Shown: positions 34,985 through 43,758 of the stretch, piece after piece
Numbering within the stretch: the stretch's first letter is position 1
How the letters are laid out: every line of letters begins with the position of its first letter
Assembly: GCA_900769705.1 (NCBI GenBank)
Contig: CAAGHP010000017.1
Location: 1 to 64,000, forward strand
DNA: 64,000 bases
Source of the DNA: Alphaproteobacteria bacterium
Lineage (GTDB): Bacteria; Pseudomonadota; Alphaproteobacteria; RF32; CAG-239
Reading direction: 5' to 3'
Translations under genes and position numbers: made by a program
The notes under the pieces: model-generated
What the model was told of the DNA's origin: nothing
What the model saw: only the letters and a program-made list of their open reading frames with translations
Databases searched by the model: none

Positions 34985-35098
34985 ATGGATGAGTTGAAAG
35001 AGGATATTGCCAACAAAGTCCGTGTTTGCGAAATCCTCAAAAAATATGGCATTACCAAACCAACCTATTACAGGTATAAGGAGCAGTTGGAAGCGTGA
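34985..35098 (+). CDS. Small helix-turn-helix-like fragment (37 aa)
   Basis: The reading frame MDELKEDIANKVRVCEILKK continues with a YGITKPTYYRYKEQLEA end, resembling the recognition-helix region of transposase or phage regulators. The frame is open upstream to 34931 without a good start or SD. It is most likely a remnant in the spacer between the Abi and restriction genes. The rest of 34874-35146 has no other candidate. Confidence 0.35.
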   Translation: MDELKEDIANKVRVCEILKKYGITKPTYYRYKEQLEA

Positions 35099-35146
35099 TG
35101 CTGACAATAATTATGTCATATCAATATCTACAAAATATTTATTAAA

Positions 35147-35287
35147 TTATCTTAATGTTAAATGAAAGTTAAAATAAAATTCTTTTTTATTTTCTCCAAA
35201 ATCCATATAATACCTAAATAAACTGTGATATTGTTTCATTTCTTCATAATAACGTTTAGGCGGTATTTTTTTATTTTTTTTGCTCAT
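35147..35287 (-). CDS. Small ORF (46 aa) overlapping the end of the type IIG gene
   Basis: ATG at 35287 lies inside the last codons of the restriction gene in another frame. The product starts MSKKNKKIPPKRYYEEM and ends NFHLTLR, with aromatic and charged residues like a real protein. The overlap holds runs of eight and seven A residues, so a ribosomal slip could instead extend the large enzyme into this frame. No homologue is recognised. Confidence 0.35.
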   Translation of the reverse strand: MSKKNKKIPPKRYYEEMKQYHSLFRYYMDFGENKKEFYFNFHLTLR

Positions 35288-38200
35288 TTTTCAAACTTTT
35301 TTCAATTATTTTTATTTCATCATCGGTAAGCCCGTATAGTTGATAAACAAGATTATCAATCTTTTTATCTGTATCGGCGATGACAGATTTAATATTATCA
35401 ATGTCAGTCTTATATCTATTGAAGCGGTCAGACCAATCATCTTTTAGTACACCTAATAATGATATTTTCTGTTTTTTTAGAATATTTAAGAAATTACTCC
35501 AATCTGCATCAAAGCAAGATTTGATAGAATTGTTTATTTCAATATCTTTGAAATCTCCTTTCAATAATTCAAAGAATTTATTGGACTTCAATCGCAATGT
35601 CTTATAATTACCAATTTGTTCATCACTAAAAGATATAAATTTCTCCAATATCTCTTCAGATATAGTTGGTAGCGGCATATCGTTAAACATATCCTTTGTA
35701 AAGGTTATCCCTCCATTATATGTCATTGAAGAATACTTTTCTTTAATATAAAATATTGGAAGAGAACTATTAAGAAATGATAATAAAAATTTTAAAATAT
35801 TAATATTTTTATTTTTGATAATTAGTGTTGATTTCCCAGGAATAACGTTTCCAACTTCATCAATACAAACATCTAATAGTGTCAATCCTTTTATTATTAA
35901 TTTAGGTGTTTTTGTCTTTTCAAGATATGTATTATGAAATACATTGCCAAAATCTAATTTTTCACATACTGGATATAAATAATTATCTCCAAGATATTTC
36001 ATTTCTTTATATCCCCATTTACTAATATATTTAGCAATGGTTCCTGTATTTATAACTCTATATTCATCTTGTGTAATTTTCATATCATTATGTATTATAG
36101 GTTTTAGCAAATATGCATCACTTGTTGCACAAGCACTTTCACATACAATAATATTACCAACTTTATTTTCAATCTTATCCATTTTTGATATTACTTTCAA
36201 TGCAGGCGTAAAGTAAATGTCTAATCTTTTTTGTTCGTCAATATCATTTTTATGAATAATGGAAAAACTATCTGTTTCATAATCTTCAATAACCATTGTA
36301 TCTTGGCAATTTTTTGTAAATATTGATACAATAGAGTCAACTAATGCATCCGTAAACACTTTTCTTCCAAATCTTTTTATTTTTGCTATATTTGGCATAT
36401 AAGTATTTCTTAATTCATAAACAAATGACTTAGATAACCATTTATCAGGTGTAATGTATCCTAAAAATCCTTTATTATTCAGAACATTAAATGCTTTTTC
36501 AAAAAAAGGTATATAAATATCCCAATTTCCTGTTGTTGTAATATAATTTTGAGACAACCAGTCTCTTTCTTTTTTTAAATATTTTGACATCGTTTCTGAA
36601 TCAATATACGGTGGATTTCCGACAATCACATCAAATCCGCCATTATCCATAATTTCTTTAAACTCTTCATCCCAATTAAATGCTTTTGTATCTACAGACT
36701 TATCATCAATCAAAGAGTTTCCACATTTTATGTTATTATCTAATGATGTCAGTTTATCATTTTTATTTGCAGTTTTTAACCACAAAGCAAGTTTAGTAAT
36801 CTCTACAGATTCAGCATTTAAATCCACACCATAAATATTCTTAGATAAAATATGTGTATCATAATTAAATAAATCAGTTTGGATACCTTCAAAAGTAGAT
36901 ATTTCTTCATTAACTTCTTTTCTTTGTTGCCTTAGATAGTCAAAAACTTGAACTAAAAATGAACCGGAACCGCAAGCAGGGTCTAAAACCTTTATATTAT
37001 CTAATGCTTCTCTATATTTTAACCAAAAATCTAAATGTGCTTTTACTGTTTGATTATTTTTCTTTGTTTTACCCATTCTGATATTCACCCACATATCATC
37101 ATCAATTTTAGGTAAATCATAAAAACCGAGTTCTTTTCTTTTATCCTCTAACCAACCACCGACTGCTTCTTTTACAATATAGCGAGTAATATACTCAGGC
37201 GTATAAAATATTCCGTCCTTTTTTCTTTTACCTTTTTTCTTATCTACTTCTTCACCTGATATTATTGCTTTTAATTCTTCCAAATCACTAATGGATTGCT
37301 CAAAAATATGTCCTAAAATATTAACATTCAAATCGCTGTCAAAATCATAACTTTCCAAAGAAATAATATCAGCCAGCACAGAATCTGTTATAACCAAATT
37401 GTCAATAACCTCATCAGGTTTGAATAAGCCACCGTTGAACTGATTTATATGTTCTTCAGGATACCCTTTATCAATAGCATCAAACAATCCTTTTACTGTT
37501 TGCCACAATTTATCTTTTCTTCGGTCAAAAGAATTATTCTTTGTTTGCTCTAATATTTTTCGGAATGTCTTATGCGGAATTAACCCTTTATCCTCGCAAA
37601 AGCATATGAAGATTATTCTATCCAAAATTTTTTGTGATTTAGTTAGAATTGTATTTTCATCAATATTCGGATTATTTTCTTTAATATGATTGAACAAAAT
37701 ACTTCTATGTTTTTTATATTCAGCATAAAACTCTTTAGATATATTTGCATCACCTTCAATTTTTAAAGATAACAGACTATCAGTTGACGATACACCTTTT
37801 TCCAAAAACAACATATCTTTTGCCAGCAATGCATAGAATTGCTTTAATACTATTATATCGTCCAGTTTTTCAATCATAAATTTTTGATAAATTGAACTAT
37901 CATTTGCAGGATATAATCTTATTTCTCTAAAATTGGAAACAATAACCCATTGACATTTTCCACCACATTTTGAAACATAACTAAATGCTTGTTCAACAGG
38001 TGTTCTATTATCATTTTTTCTGTTTTGTTTGTGGTCTAAATCTGTATAAGCATCTTTTAATTCTATTACAACACGGGTATCCATATTATCTTTAGTAAAA
38101 TACCCTAATGAACCGTCAGGTTTTGTCCCGTCTGTTTTAGATTTTTCTTCTTTTTCTAAATTATAAATATCCAACCCTCTTTTATAGGCATACCCTAAAA

Positions 38201-38396
38201 CCTCGCCGAAAATATCATTTAAAAAGTCAGATTGAAGTTGCTCCTCTTTCTTATTATAAATGGTTTTGTCTTTATTCTCTTTTATCCATCGTGAAATGAC
38301 TGATAGTTTATTTTCAAGATTAGGAATAACAAATTCATTTAGTTTTAATTTGTCTGTTATATATTTTTCTGTAAAAAGAGTTGTATATTCTGCCAT
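35271..38396 (-). CDS. Type IIG restriction-modification enzyme (Eco57I-like)
   Basis: One 1,041-residue chain holds the nuclease, the methyltransferase and probably the target-recognition region. The N-terminal nuclease part contains a PD-(D/E)xK-like TRVVIELKDAYTD near residue 108. A helical connector follows, then AdoMet motif I DPACGSGSFLVQV (about 475) and the catalytic NPPYIDSETM (about 598), an adenine-N6 type. The C-terminal ~350 residues fit a target-recognition domain. The composition is strikingly AT-rich, and it lies inside the att-bounded island, so acquisition is likely. No separate methylase or specificity gene is needed for this class. Confidence 0.9.
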   Translation of the reverse strand: MAEYTTLFTEKYITDKLKLNEFVIPNLENKLSVISRWIKENKDKTIYNKKEEQLQSDFLNDIFGEVLGYAYKRGLDIYNLEKEEKSKTDGTKPDGSLGYFTKDNMDTRVVIELKDAYTDLDHKQNRKNDNRTPVEQAFSYVSKCGGKCQWVIVSNFREIRLYPANDSSIYQKFMIEKLDDIIVLKQFYALLAKDMLFLEKGVSSTDSLLSLKIEGDANISKEFYAEYKKHRSILFNHIKENNPNIDENTILTKSQKILDRIIFICFCEDKGLIPHKTFRKILEQTKNNSFDRRKDKLWQTVKGLFDAIDKGYPEEHINQFNGGLFKPDEVIDNLVITDSVLADIISLESYDFDSDLNVNILGHIFEQSISDLEELKAIISGEEVDKKKGKRKKDGIFYTPEYITRYIVKEAVGGWLEDKRKELGFYDLPKIDDDMWVNIRMGKTKKNNQTVKAHLDFWLKYREALDNIKVLDPACGSGSFLVQVFDYLRQQRKEVNEEISTFEGIQTDLFNYDTHILSKNIYGVDLNAESVEITKLALWLKTANKNDKLTSLDNNIKCGNSLIDDKSVDTKAFNWDEEFKEIMDNGGFDVIVGNPPYIDSETMSKYLKKERDWLSQNYITTTGNWDIYIPFFEKAFNVLNNKGFLGYITPDKWLSKSFVYELRNTYMPNIAKIKRFGRKVFTDALVDSIVSIFTKNCQDTMVIEDYETDSFSIIHKNDIDEQKRLDIYFTPALKVISKMDKIENKVGNIIVCESACATSDAYLLKPIIHNDMKITQDEYRVINTGTIAKYISKWGYKEMKYLGDNYLYPVCEKLDFGNVFHNTYLEKTKTPKLIIKGLTLLDVCIDEVGNVIPGKSTLIIKNKNINILKFLLSFLNSSLPIFYIKEKYSSMTYNGGITFTKDMFNDMPLPTISEEILEKFISFSDEQIGNYKTLRLKSNKFFELLKGDFKDIEINNSIKSCFDADWSNFLNILKKQKISLLGVLKDDWSDRFNRYKTDIDNIKSVIADTDKKIDNLVYQLYGLTDDEIKIIEKSLKNEQKK

Positions 38397-38399
38397 ATT

Positions 38400-38723
38400 T
38401 CATATCCTAATATTTAATAATAAGTATTATACGGATAACTCGCAGAGATTCAAGTTTTTAAAATTTTTCACCACATTTAAAAATAGTAAAAGATAAAAGT
38501 TCTCCTATTTAATATTAAAAATAGACAAGTTTTCTTTTTTCCAAAAATATAAAAAGCGGTGTTGGTGGAAAATAAAAGTAGGAAATAACAAAAAACAGCA
38601 CATTTCTGCGCTGTTTTATATAGCCCTGTTTCATATATAATATTTGTAAGAGACTTCAATGTTAGCGACTCCTTTTTTAGGAGCCTTTTTTTATGCACAA
38701 AGGCGGTCAAATATGAACAATAA
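38400..38723. other. Spacer with two terminator hairpins
   Basis: A 320-base AT-rich stretch before the restriction gene start. It contains AAAACAGC/GCTGTTTT (38592-38617) and GCGACTCC/GGAGCC with seven T residues (38665-38692), both terminator-like. No gene is seen. Confidence 0.55.
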
Positions 38724-38899
38724 ATTGCCTTCAAATGAAGGTTGTGTAAAAAAAAATTACGGATTTTTACACAAAAGTGTGTAAAAAAGTGTGCAAAACA
38801 TAGGTTGGTGTCGTTGTGTTTATAGGCTTTAAGTCTTTGAAATAAAAGAATAGTAAGTGTGTAAAAACTTTTTGCACAAAAAAAGAGAGGATGCGAATT
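38724..38899 (+). repeat. 174-bp direct repeat, copy 2
   Basis: Near-identical to 32124-32297. This copy ends within the tRNA-Gly terminator, so it is probably the parent of copy 1 or the end of an inserted element. Confidence 0.92.
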
Positions 38900-38906
38900 C
38901 CTCTCT
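38876..38906 (-). terminator. Intrinsic terminator of tRNA-Gly
   Basis: On the minus strand AGAGAGGAA pairs with TCCTCTCT and is followed by a run of U residues. It lies about 40 bases past the tRNA 3' end. Confidence 0.85.
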
Positions 38907-38946
38907 AAAAATCATTTTTATAAGTGTTTGATTTCACTAAATAAAT

Positions 38947-39021
38947 TGGAGCGGGCAATGGGATTCGGACCCACGACATCAACCTTGGCAAGGTTGCGCT
39001 CTACCCCTGAGCTATACCCGC
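38947..39021 (-). tRNA. tRNA-Gly (GCC)
   Basis: A 75-base cloverleaf on the minus strand beginning GCGGGTATAGCTCAGGGGTA, with anticodon GCC in the loop TTGCCAA, T-arm GTGGGTCCGAATCCCAT, and encoded CCA. Its 3' half is duplicated at 33777-33823 (attR here, attL there), so the 3' half now present may have been supplied by the inserted element. Confidence 0.95.
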
Positions 39022-39197
39022 ATCATCTGCGAACAAGATATTTAATAGCATATAAAAAATAAAATGCAAGAACTTTTTTTATATTTTTTCAAAAAAAATT
39101 TATAAGCTTATTAAAGGTGTTGATAAAACAAGATATTACTGGGATTTTAGGTTTTATTTTTTTATGATATGGCATAATCATTTTAAGGAGAGTTACC

Positions 39198-39347
39198 ATG
39201 TCAGCGTCTAAGAATCTTCAAAAATCGGCGCAGCAACTGCGTTTTGAAAAAGAAGCCAAAGCTTTGCAGAAGAATCTGCAAAAGCGCAAAAAACAGCAAG
39301 AAGAATTAAATCGCCGTAAACAGGAAAAGGAGCAAAACAATGGATAA
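39198..39347 (+). CDS. Small lysine/glutamine-rich protein upstream of murA (49 aa)
   Basis: ATG at 39198 is preceded by AAGGAG. The 49 residues are almost entirely charged helix (KALQKNLQKRKKQQEELNRR). The stop codon lies eight bases inside the murA start, so the two are translationally coupled. Function unknown. Confidence 0.7.
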   Translation: MSASKNLQKSAQQLRFEKEAKALQKNLQKRKKQQEELNRRKQEKEQNNG

Positions 39348-40632
39348 AATCAAGATTATCGGCGGTAATCCGCTGTTTGGTAAAGTTTTTATCAGCGGGG
39401 CTAAAAATACCGCATTGCCGATTATTTGCGCTTCACTTTTGACTGATGAGCCTGTGACTTTGCGCAATTTACCGATTCTTTCGGATATCACTTCGCTTAA
39501 TTTGCTATTGCAGCAAATAGGTACGCAGATTGAGGGTAAACAAGAAGAGTTGAACGGGCATATTACCCAGACTTTTACCTATTATACTCCAAAGCCGACA
39601 AGCCTTGTTGCGCCTTATGACTATGTGCGTAAAATGCGCGCGTCATACTATGTTTTAGGTCCGTTGCTGACAAAATATCGTCATGTTGAACTTTCTTTGC
39701 CGGGTGGCTGCGCTATCGGTGCTCGTCCGATGGATATTCATTTGAGTTCGCTGGAGCAGATGGGCGCGCATATAGAAATTAAAAACGGCTATGTGATTGC
39801 CGATGTTAAAGACCGTTTAAAAGGCGCGCATATCACTTTCCATTCAGCCTCTGTCGGCGCAACTTGCAATATTTTGATGGCAGCGACTTTAGCCGAGGGC
39901 GATACCATTATTGAGAACGCCGCTAAGGAGCCGGAAATTGCCGACTTAATAAACATTCTTAACAAAATGGGGGCAAATATTGAAGGTGCAAATACTTCTA
40001 CTCTGACTATTCATGGCGTAGATAAATTGCATGGTGTAATTCATAAAATTATCAATGACCGAATCGAGGCAGGTTCATATGCTGTGGCGGCGGCTATTAC
40101 CCACGGGCGTTTAGAGCTGGTAAACGCCAACGCCGACTATCTGCAGTCGCCGCTGGATATTTTGCAGAAAACAGGGGCAATGGTGGAGCGCACGGAAAAC
40201 GGTATTATTGTCGACGCTCAGCATGCCAATTTGCAAGGTGTTGATGTTTATACCGATTATTACCCCGGTTTTCCAACCGATTTACAGGCACAATTTATGG
40301 CTTTGATGTGCGTGGCCAATGGCGCCGCTATGGTTACGGAAAGTATTTGGGAAAATCGCTTTATGCACGTTCCGGAGCTGATTCGTATGGGCGCAAACAT
40401 CAATGTTCACGGTCACGCTTCGGCTATTGTCCGCGGAGTAAAAAAACTTTCCGGCGCACCGGTGATGTCAACAGATTTGCGCGCTTCTTTCGCGCTTATT
40501 TTAGCCGGTTTGGTTGCAGATGGTGAAACGATTGTCAATCGTGTATATCATCTGGATCGCGGCTATGAACATCTGGAAGAAAAATTTAAAGCTGTGGGCG
40601 CCAATATTGAGCGTATAAAAGAAAACGACTGA
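39340..40632 (+). CDS. murA: UDP-N-acetylglucosamine 1-carboxyvinyltransferase
   Basis: MurA transfers enolpyruvate to UDP-GlcNAc, the first committed step of peptidoglycan synthesis. The 430 residues begin MDKIKIIGGNPLFGKVFISGAKN in the usual way. The catalytic loop is PGGCAIGARPMD with the cysteine at residue 124 (Cys115 in E. coli), so the enzyme should be fosfomycin-sensitive. The overlapping small gene upstream likely drives its translation. Confidence 0.97.
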   Translation: MDKIKIIGGNPLFGKVFISGAKNTALPIICASLLTDEPVTLRNLPILSDITSLNLLLQQIGTQIEGKQEELNGHITQTFTYYTPKPTSLVAPYDYVRKMRASYYVLGPLLTKYRHVELSLPGGCAIGARPMDIHLSSLEQMGAHIEIKNGYVIADVKDRLKGAHITFHSASVGATCNILMAATLAEGDTIIENAAKEPEIADLINILNKMGANIEGANTSTLTIHGVDKLHGVIHKIINDRIEAGSYAVAAAITHGRLELVNANADYLQSPLDILQKTGAMVERTENGIIVDAQHANLQGVDVYTDYYPGFPTDLQAQFMALMCVANGAAMVTESIWENRFMHVPELIRMGANINVHGHASAIVRGVKKLSGAPVMSTDLRASFALILAGLVADGETIVNRVYHLDRGYEHLEEKFKAVGANIERIKEND

Positions 40633-40638
40633 TTTTTT

Positions 40639-40679
40639 GCCGGCGCATAAGAAAAATTTGGCTTACCTCTTGCGCCGGC
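40639..40679. other. Long inverted repeat overlapping the htpG promoter
   Basis: GCCGGCGCA (40639-40647) pairs with TGCGCCGGC (40671-40679) across a 23-base spacer. It covers the -35 element of htpG. It has no U tract, so it is a weak terminator for murA; an operator role is possible. It is not the CIRCE sequence. Confidence 0.5.
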
Positions 40680-40697
40680 GGTTATAAAATCCCATAT
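40669..40697 (+). promoter_or_regulatory. RpoH-type heat-shock promoter of htpG
   Basis: CTTGCG (40669-40674), 16 bases, CCCATAT (40691-40697), 31 bases before the start codon. This is the closest of the three to the known heat-shock consensus. Confidence 0.7.
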
Positions 40698-40727
40698 AAA
40701 TAAGTAGTTTTAGAGGGAGAAATAACC

Positions 40728-42572
40728 ATGAGTAAAAAACAAAAGTTTAAAACCGAAGTCAGCAAGTTGCTGGATATTGTGATTAACTCGCTGTATTCGG
40801 AAAAATATATTTTTCTGCGCGAACTGATTTCCAATGCCAGCGATGCGTGCGACAAGCTGCGCTATTATTCGTTGATGAAACCGGAAGTTACCAAAAATAA
40901 CGGCGAGTTTAAGATTATCATCACGCCTAACGCGGAGGAAAACACTCTGACCATCAGCGATAATGGTATTGGTATGAACAAGGAAGATTTGGTTAATCAT
41001 TTAAGCACAATCGCCAAGTCCGGTACAGCTGATTTTGTGAACAACGCAAAAGACAACGGCTCGGTTGTCGATTTAATCGGTAAGTTCGGCGTAGGTTTTT
41101 ATTCGGCCTTTATGGTGGCAAGCAAGGTTGAAGTTGTTACCAAAAGAGCAGGGGAAGAACAGGCTTATAAATGGATTTCCAACGGCGTTGACGGTTTTGA
41201 AATAGAAGAAACCGAAAAAGAAAAAAGCGGCACGGACATTAAGCTGTTTTTGAAAGACGACGCCAAAGACTTTACCGACACTATTTATCTGCGCCACATA
41301 ATCCGCACCTATTCCGACCATATCAACTATCCTATTGTTTTGGATTTGGGCAAAGCAGGGGAGGAAACCGTAAACACCGGCTCGGCTCTTTGGACTAAGA
41401 ATAAAGCGGAAATTACCGACGACCAGTACAACGAATTTTATCATCATATTTCCCGCAATTTTGATACGCCGTGGATGCGTTTGCATTTCAAAGCGGAGGG
41501 AAGCATTGAATACACCGGATTGCTGTTTATTCCGTCCGAAGCTCCTTATGACTTGTTCCAGCCGGACAGACAACAAAGCCTGAAACTTTATGTCAACCGC
41601 GTGTTTATTTCGGATAAAGTTGATGATTTGATGCCTGCTTACCTGCGCTTTGTAAAGGGAATTATCGACAGCGCCGATTTACCGCTGAATATTTCTCGTG
41701 AAATGCTACAGCAAAATGCTTTGATTGCCAAAATTCGCAGTGGAACGGTTTCTCGTATTTTGAAAGAATTGAAAAAACGTTCCGAAGATTATGACGATTA
41801 TATGAAGTTTTGGAAAAACTTTGGTATGGCGTTTAAAGAGGGAATTTATGAAGACCCGGCCAACAGAGTGGAAATTGCCGAGCTTTCACGTTTTTATTCA
41901 ACTAATTCCGAGGATAAGCTGACCTCGCTTGATGAATATATTTCTCGTGTTAAAGAGGGGCAGACTACCATTTATTATATTACCGGTGATGATATTCCGA
42001 CTTTGCGCAACAATCCGCAGCTGGAAGCATTTAAAGAAAAAGGCTTGGAAGTTTTGTTGTTGGTTGACCCGATTGATGAATTTTGGGTTCAGACTTTAAC
42101 TAACTTCAAAGGCTATCCGATTAAACATGTTTCGCAGGCTGATGTGGATTTGAAGTTTGAACGTAAAGAGCCGAAAGCTGATGATGGCAGCCTAAAGAAA
42201 CTTACCGATTTTATGGCGGAGTTGTTCAAAGATGAAGTCGGCAAAGTCGTTCCGACCGAAAAACTGACTAAAAGTCCGGTTAGCTTGACGGTGGAAAACG
42301 GGCAGATGAGCATCCACTTGGAGCGCTTAATGCGTAACCATCAGCAGCAGACTGCCTTTGCCAGTTCGCGTATTTTGGAAGTAAACCCTTACCATCCGTT
42401 GATTATTAAATTAGCCGACAGTATGTTTGACGACAAAGAACGTCCGACGGTGGAAGAAGTTTGCCGTTTGCTGCTCGACCAGGCCAAAATCGCCGAAGGC
42501 GAGGCGATTAGCGACAGCTCGTTTTTTAGCGAAAAACTCAGCGACTATATCTTGCGCGGCTGGAATAAATAG
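40728..42572 (+). CDS. htpG: Molecular chaperone HtpG (Hsp90)
   Basis: HtpG is the bacterial Hsp90, a dimeric ATP-driven chaperone. The 614 residues include the GHKL ATP-binding motifs LRELISNASDACDKLR, DNGIGMNKEDL and GKFGVGFYSAFMV. The middle domain follows (NISREMLQQNALIAKIR, about 325), then a C-terminal dimerisation domain. Length is normal. It has an RpoH-type promoter and its own strong terminator, so it is a single-gene unit. Confidence 0.98.
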   Translation: MSKKQKFKTEVSKLLDIVINSLYSEKYIFLRELISNASDACDKLRYYSLMKPEVTKNNGEFKIIITPNAEENTLTISDNGIGMNKEDLVNHLSTIAKSGTADFVNNAKDNGSVVDLIGKFGVGFYSAFMVASKVEVVTKRAGEEQAYKWISNGVDGFEIEETEKEKSGTDIKLFLKDDAKDFTDTIYLRHIIRTYSDHINYPIVLDLGKAGEETVNTGSALWTKNKAEITDDQYNEFYHHISRNFDTPWMRLHFKAEGSIEYTGLLFIPSEAPYDLFQPDRQQSLKLYVNRVFISDKVDDLMPAYLRFVKGIIDSADLPLNISREMLQQNALIAKIRSGTVSRILKELKKRSEDYDDYMKFWKNFGMAFKEGIYEDPANRVEIAELSRFYSTNSEDKLTSLDEYISRVKEGQTTIYYITGDDIPTLRNNPQLEAFKEKGLEVLLLVDPIDEFWVQTLTNFKGYPIKHVSQADVDLKFERKEPKADDGSLKKLTDFMAELFKDEVGKVVPTEKLTKSPVSLTVENGQMSIHLERLMRNHQQQTAFASSRILEVNPYHPLIIKLADSMFDDKERPTVEEVCRLLLDQAKIAEGEAISDSSFFSEKLSDYILRGWNK

Positions 42573-42619
42573 TTTTTGAGTTAAACGTTTTGTAAATTGT
42601 AAAACATTCTGTAAAAAAG

Positions 42620-42652
42620 CAGCTTGCCGCTAAAAACGGCAAGTTGTTTTTT
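42620..42652 (+). terminator. Intrinsic terminator of htpG
   Basis: CAGCTTGCCG (42620-42629) pairs with CGGCAAGTTG (42637-42646), followed by six T residues. Confidence 0.92.
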
Positions 42653-42712
42653 GTTTGTGTCAAATAAAATAATCTTTACTTTCAAACAATCTTTAGTTAA
42701 AATAACCAACAA

Positions 42713-42900
42713 ACAGGCGATAGTCTGTTCGGGGTGTGACAACCTCTTGAACATACGTCTTTATGCAAAGACGCTAAATAACGCATACCTTCTGGTCTGA
42801 TGACTGGAAGGTAGCAAAATATGCTATGTGCTAATATGCTACACTGCATTATGTTCAGCAGTTGTCAACTTCCAGTCGCTCTTATTAAGCGGCTTTTTTG
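42713..42900 (+). ncRNA. Structured leader RNA of pilin-like gene 1
   Basis: Hairpin A ACAGGC/GTCTGT (42713-42728). Long-range helix in two parts: TGACAAC 42737-42743 with GTTGTCA 42861-42867, and TGAACATA 42748-42755 with TATGTTCA 42850-42857. Hairpin B CGTCTTT/AAAGACG (42756-42773). GACTGGAAG 42802-42810 can pair locally with CCTTCTGGTC (42788-42797) or as a pseudoknot with CTTCCAGTC 42869-42877. Terminator GTCGCT/AGCGGC then six T residues, ending at 42900. The leaders of the other two pilin-like genes share this plan with different sequences. Confidence 0.75.
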
Positions 42901-42929
42901 TTGTAAATTCAAAATGAAAGGAAGTTGTT

Positions 42930-43562
42930 ATGATAGGTGGGCAAAGGGGAAGAAGCATGATAGAAATGCTCGGCGTTCTCGCTATTATCGGTGTTTTGTC
43001 TGTGGGCGGCGTTGCCGGTTATTCAAAAGCAATGATGAAATGGAAAATTAACAAGGCAGTTGAAGAATATAATTTTTTAATACAAGGCTTAATGGAATAC
43101 AAAGACAATTTAGTAAAGAGCAATCCGGAAGTCGGACAAATAAAATTAGGCGAGTTTCTTAAAGCTGCCAATCTGGTTCCAGATACATGGACAACTTCGG
43201 ATGGTCTTTATATGACAGATAGCATGGGAAACGGAAACGCTCCTTATTTAAATAATCAGGGACACGCAATTGTGGTCGATATTTATTTTGCAAAATATCA
43301 AAACTCGCAGGCGGCTGAATATTCATATCGCTTTTGCGAGGCTCTGTTTATGGATATAGCTTATCCGTTGGCTTCGGAACTTCATGGAATTTTTTTGTAT
43401 GGAAGCGGTTATTCTACGATAAAATTCAGAGGAACAAAATCTTGTGAAAAAGCCGAAAATATAAAATGTTTACAGGATTTAACTTTAGCCGATGTGAATA
43501 AAGAATGCCGAGCTTGTATAGCAGGAGAAAGCGGACGTTGCGGAGCGGTTATTGTTTTTTAG
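42930..43562 (+). CDS. Pilin-like secreted protein 1 (type IV prepilin signal)
   Basis: The 210 residues begin with a 7-residue leader and GRSMIEMLGVLAIIGVLSVGG: cleavage after Gly7, Glu at +5 of the mature protein, then the hydrophobic helix of type IV/type II pseudopilins. The leader is short and the +1 residue is Arg, unlike the usual Phe. The C-terminal domain ends C-LQ...C-x2-C...C, shared with the first gene of the window. AAAGGAAG precedes the ATG. A structured leader with a terminator precedes the gene, so expression is probably controlled by attenuation. No pilus assembly genes are near. Confidence 0.85.
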   Translation: MIGGQRGRSMIEMLGVLAIIGVLSVGGVAGYSKAMMKWKINKAVEEYNFLIQGLMEYKDNLVKSNPEVGQIKLGEFLKAANLVPDTWTTSDGLYMTDSMGNGNAPYLNNQGHAIVVDIYFAKYQNSQAAEYSYRFCEALFMDIAYPLASELHGIFLYGSGYSTIKFRGTKSCEKAENIKCLQDLTLADVNKECRACIAGESGRCGAVIVF

Positions 43563-43574
43563 TTTTAATAAAAG

Positions 43575-43607
43575 AAAAACTCCGTCTTTGCAAAACGGAG
43601 TTTTTTT
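43575..43607 (+). terminator. Intrinsic terminator of pilin-like gene 1
   Basis: AAAAACTCCGT (43575-43585) pairs with ACGGAGTTTTT (43595-43605), with further T residues. Confidence 0.92.
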
Positions 43608-43758
43608 ATAATTTTTGTTAAAAGTAGCATTCATTAAATGCGGCATATTTGCCTTTTGGAATTAAGTTTTTAACTGTTCACTTAAATTGAGCAGTTTAAT
43701 CCGATATTTTAGAAGATAAAATGTCGTAATTACAAAAGATTATAAAGAATTTGATTGT

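Noticed and set aside
40639..40679. CIRCE element at htpG
   Set aside because: The sequence GCCGGCGCA/TGCGCCGGC and the 23-base spacer do not match TTAGCACTC-N9-GAGTGCTAA.
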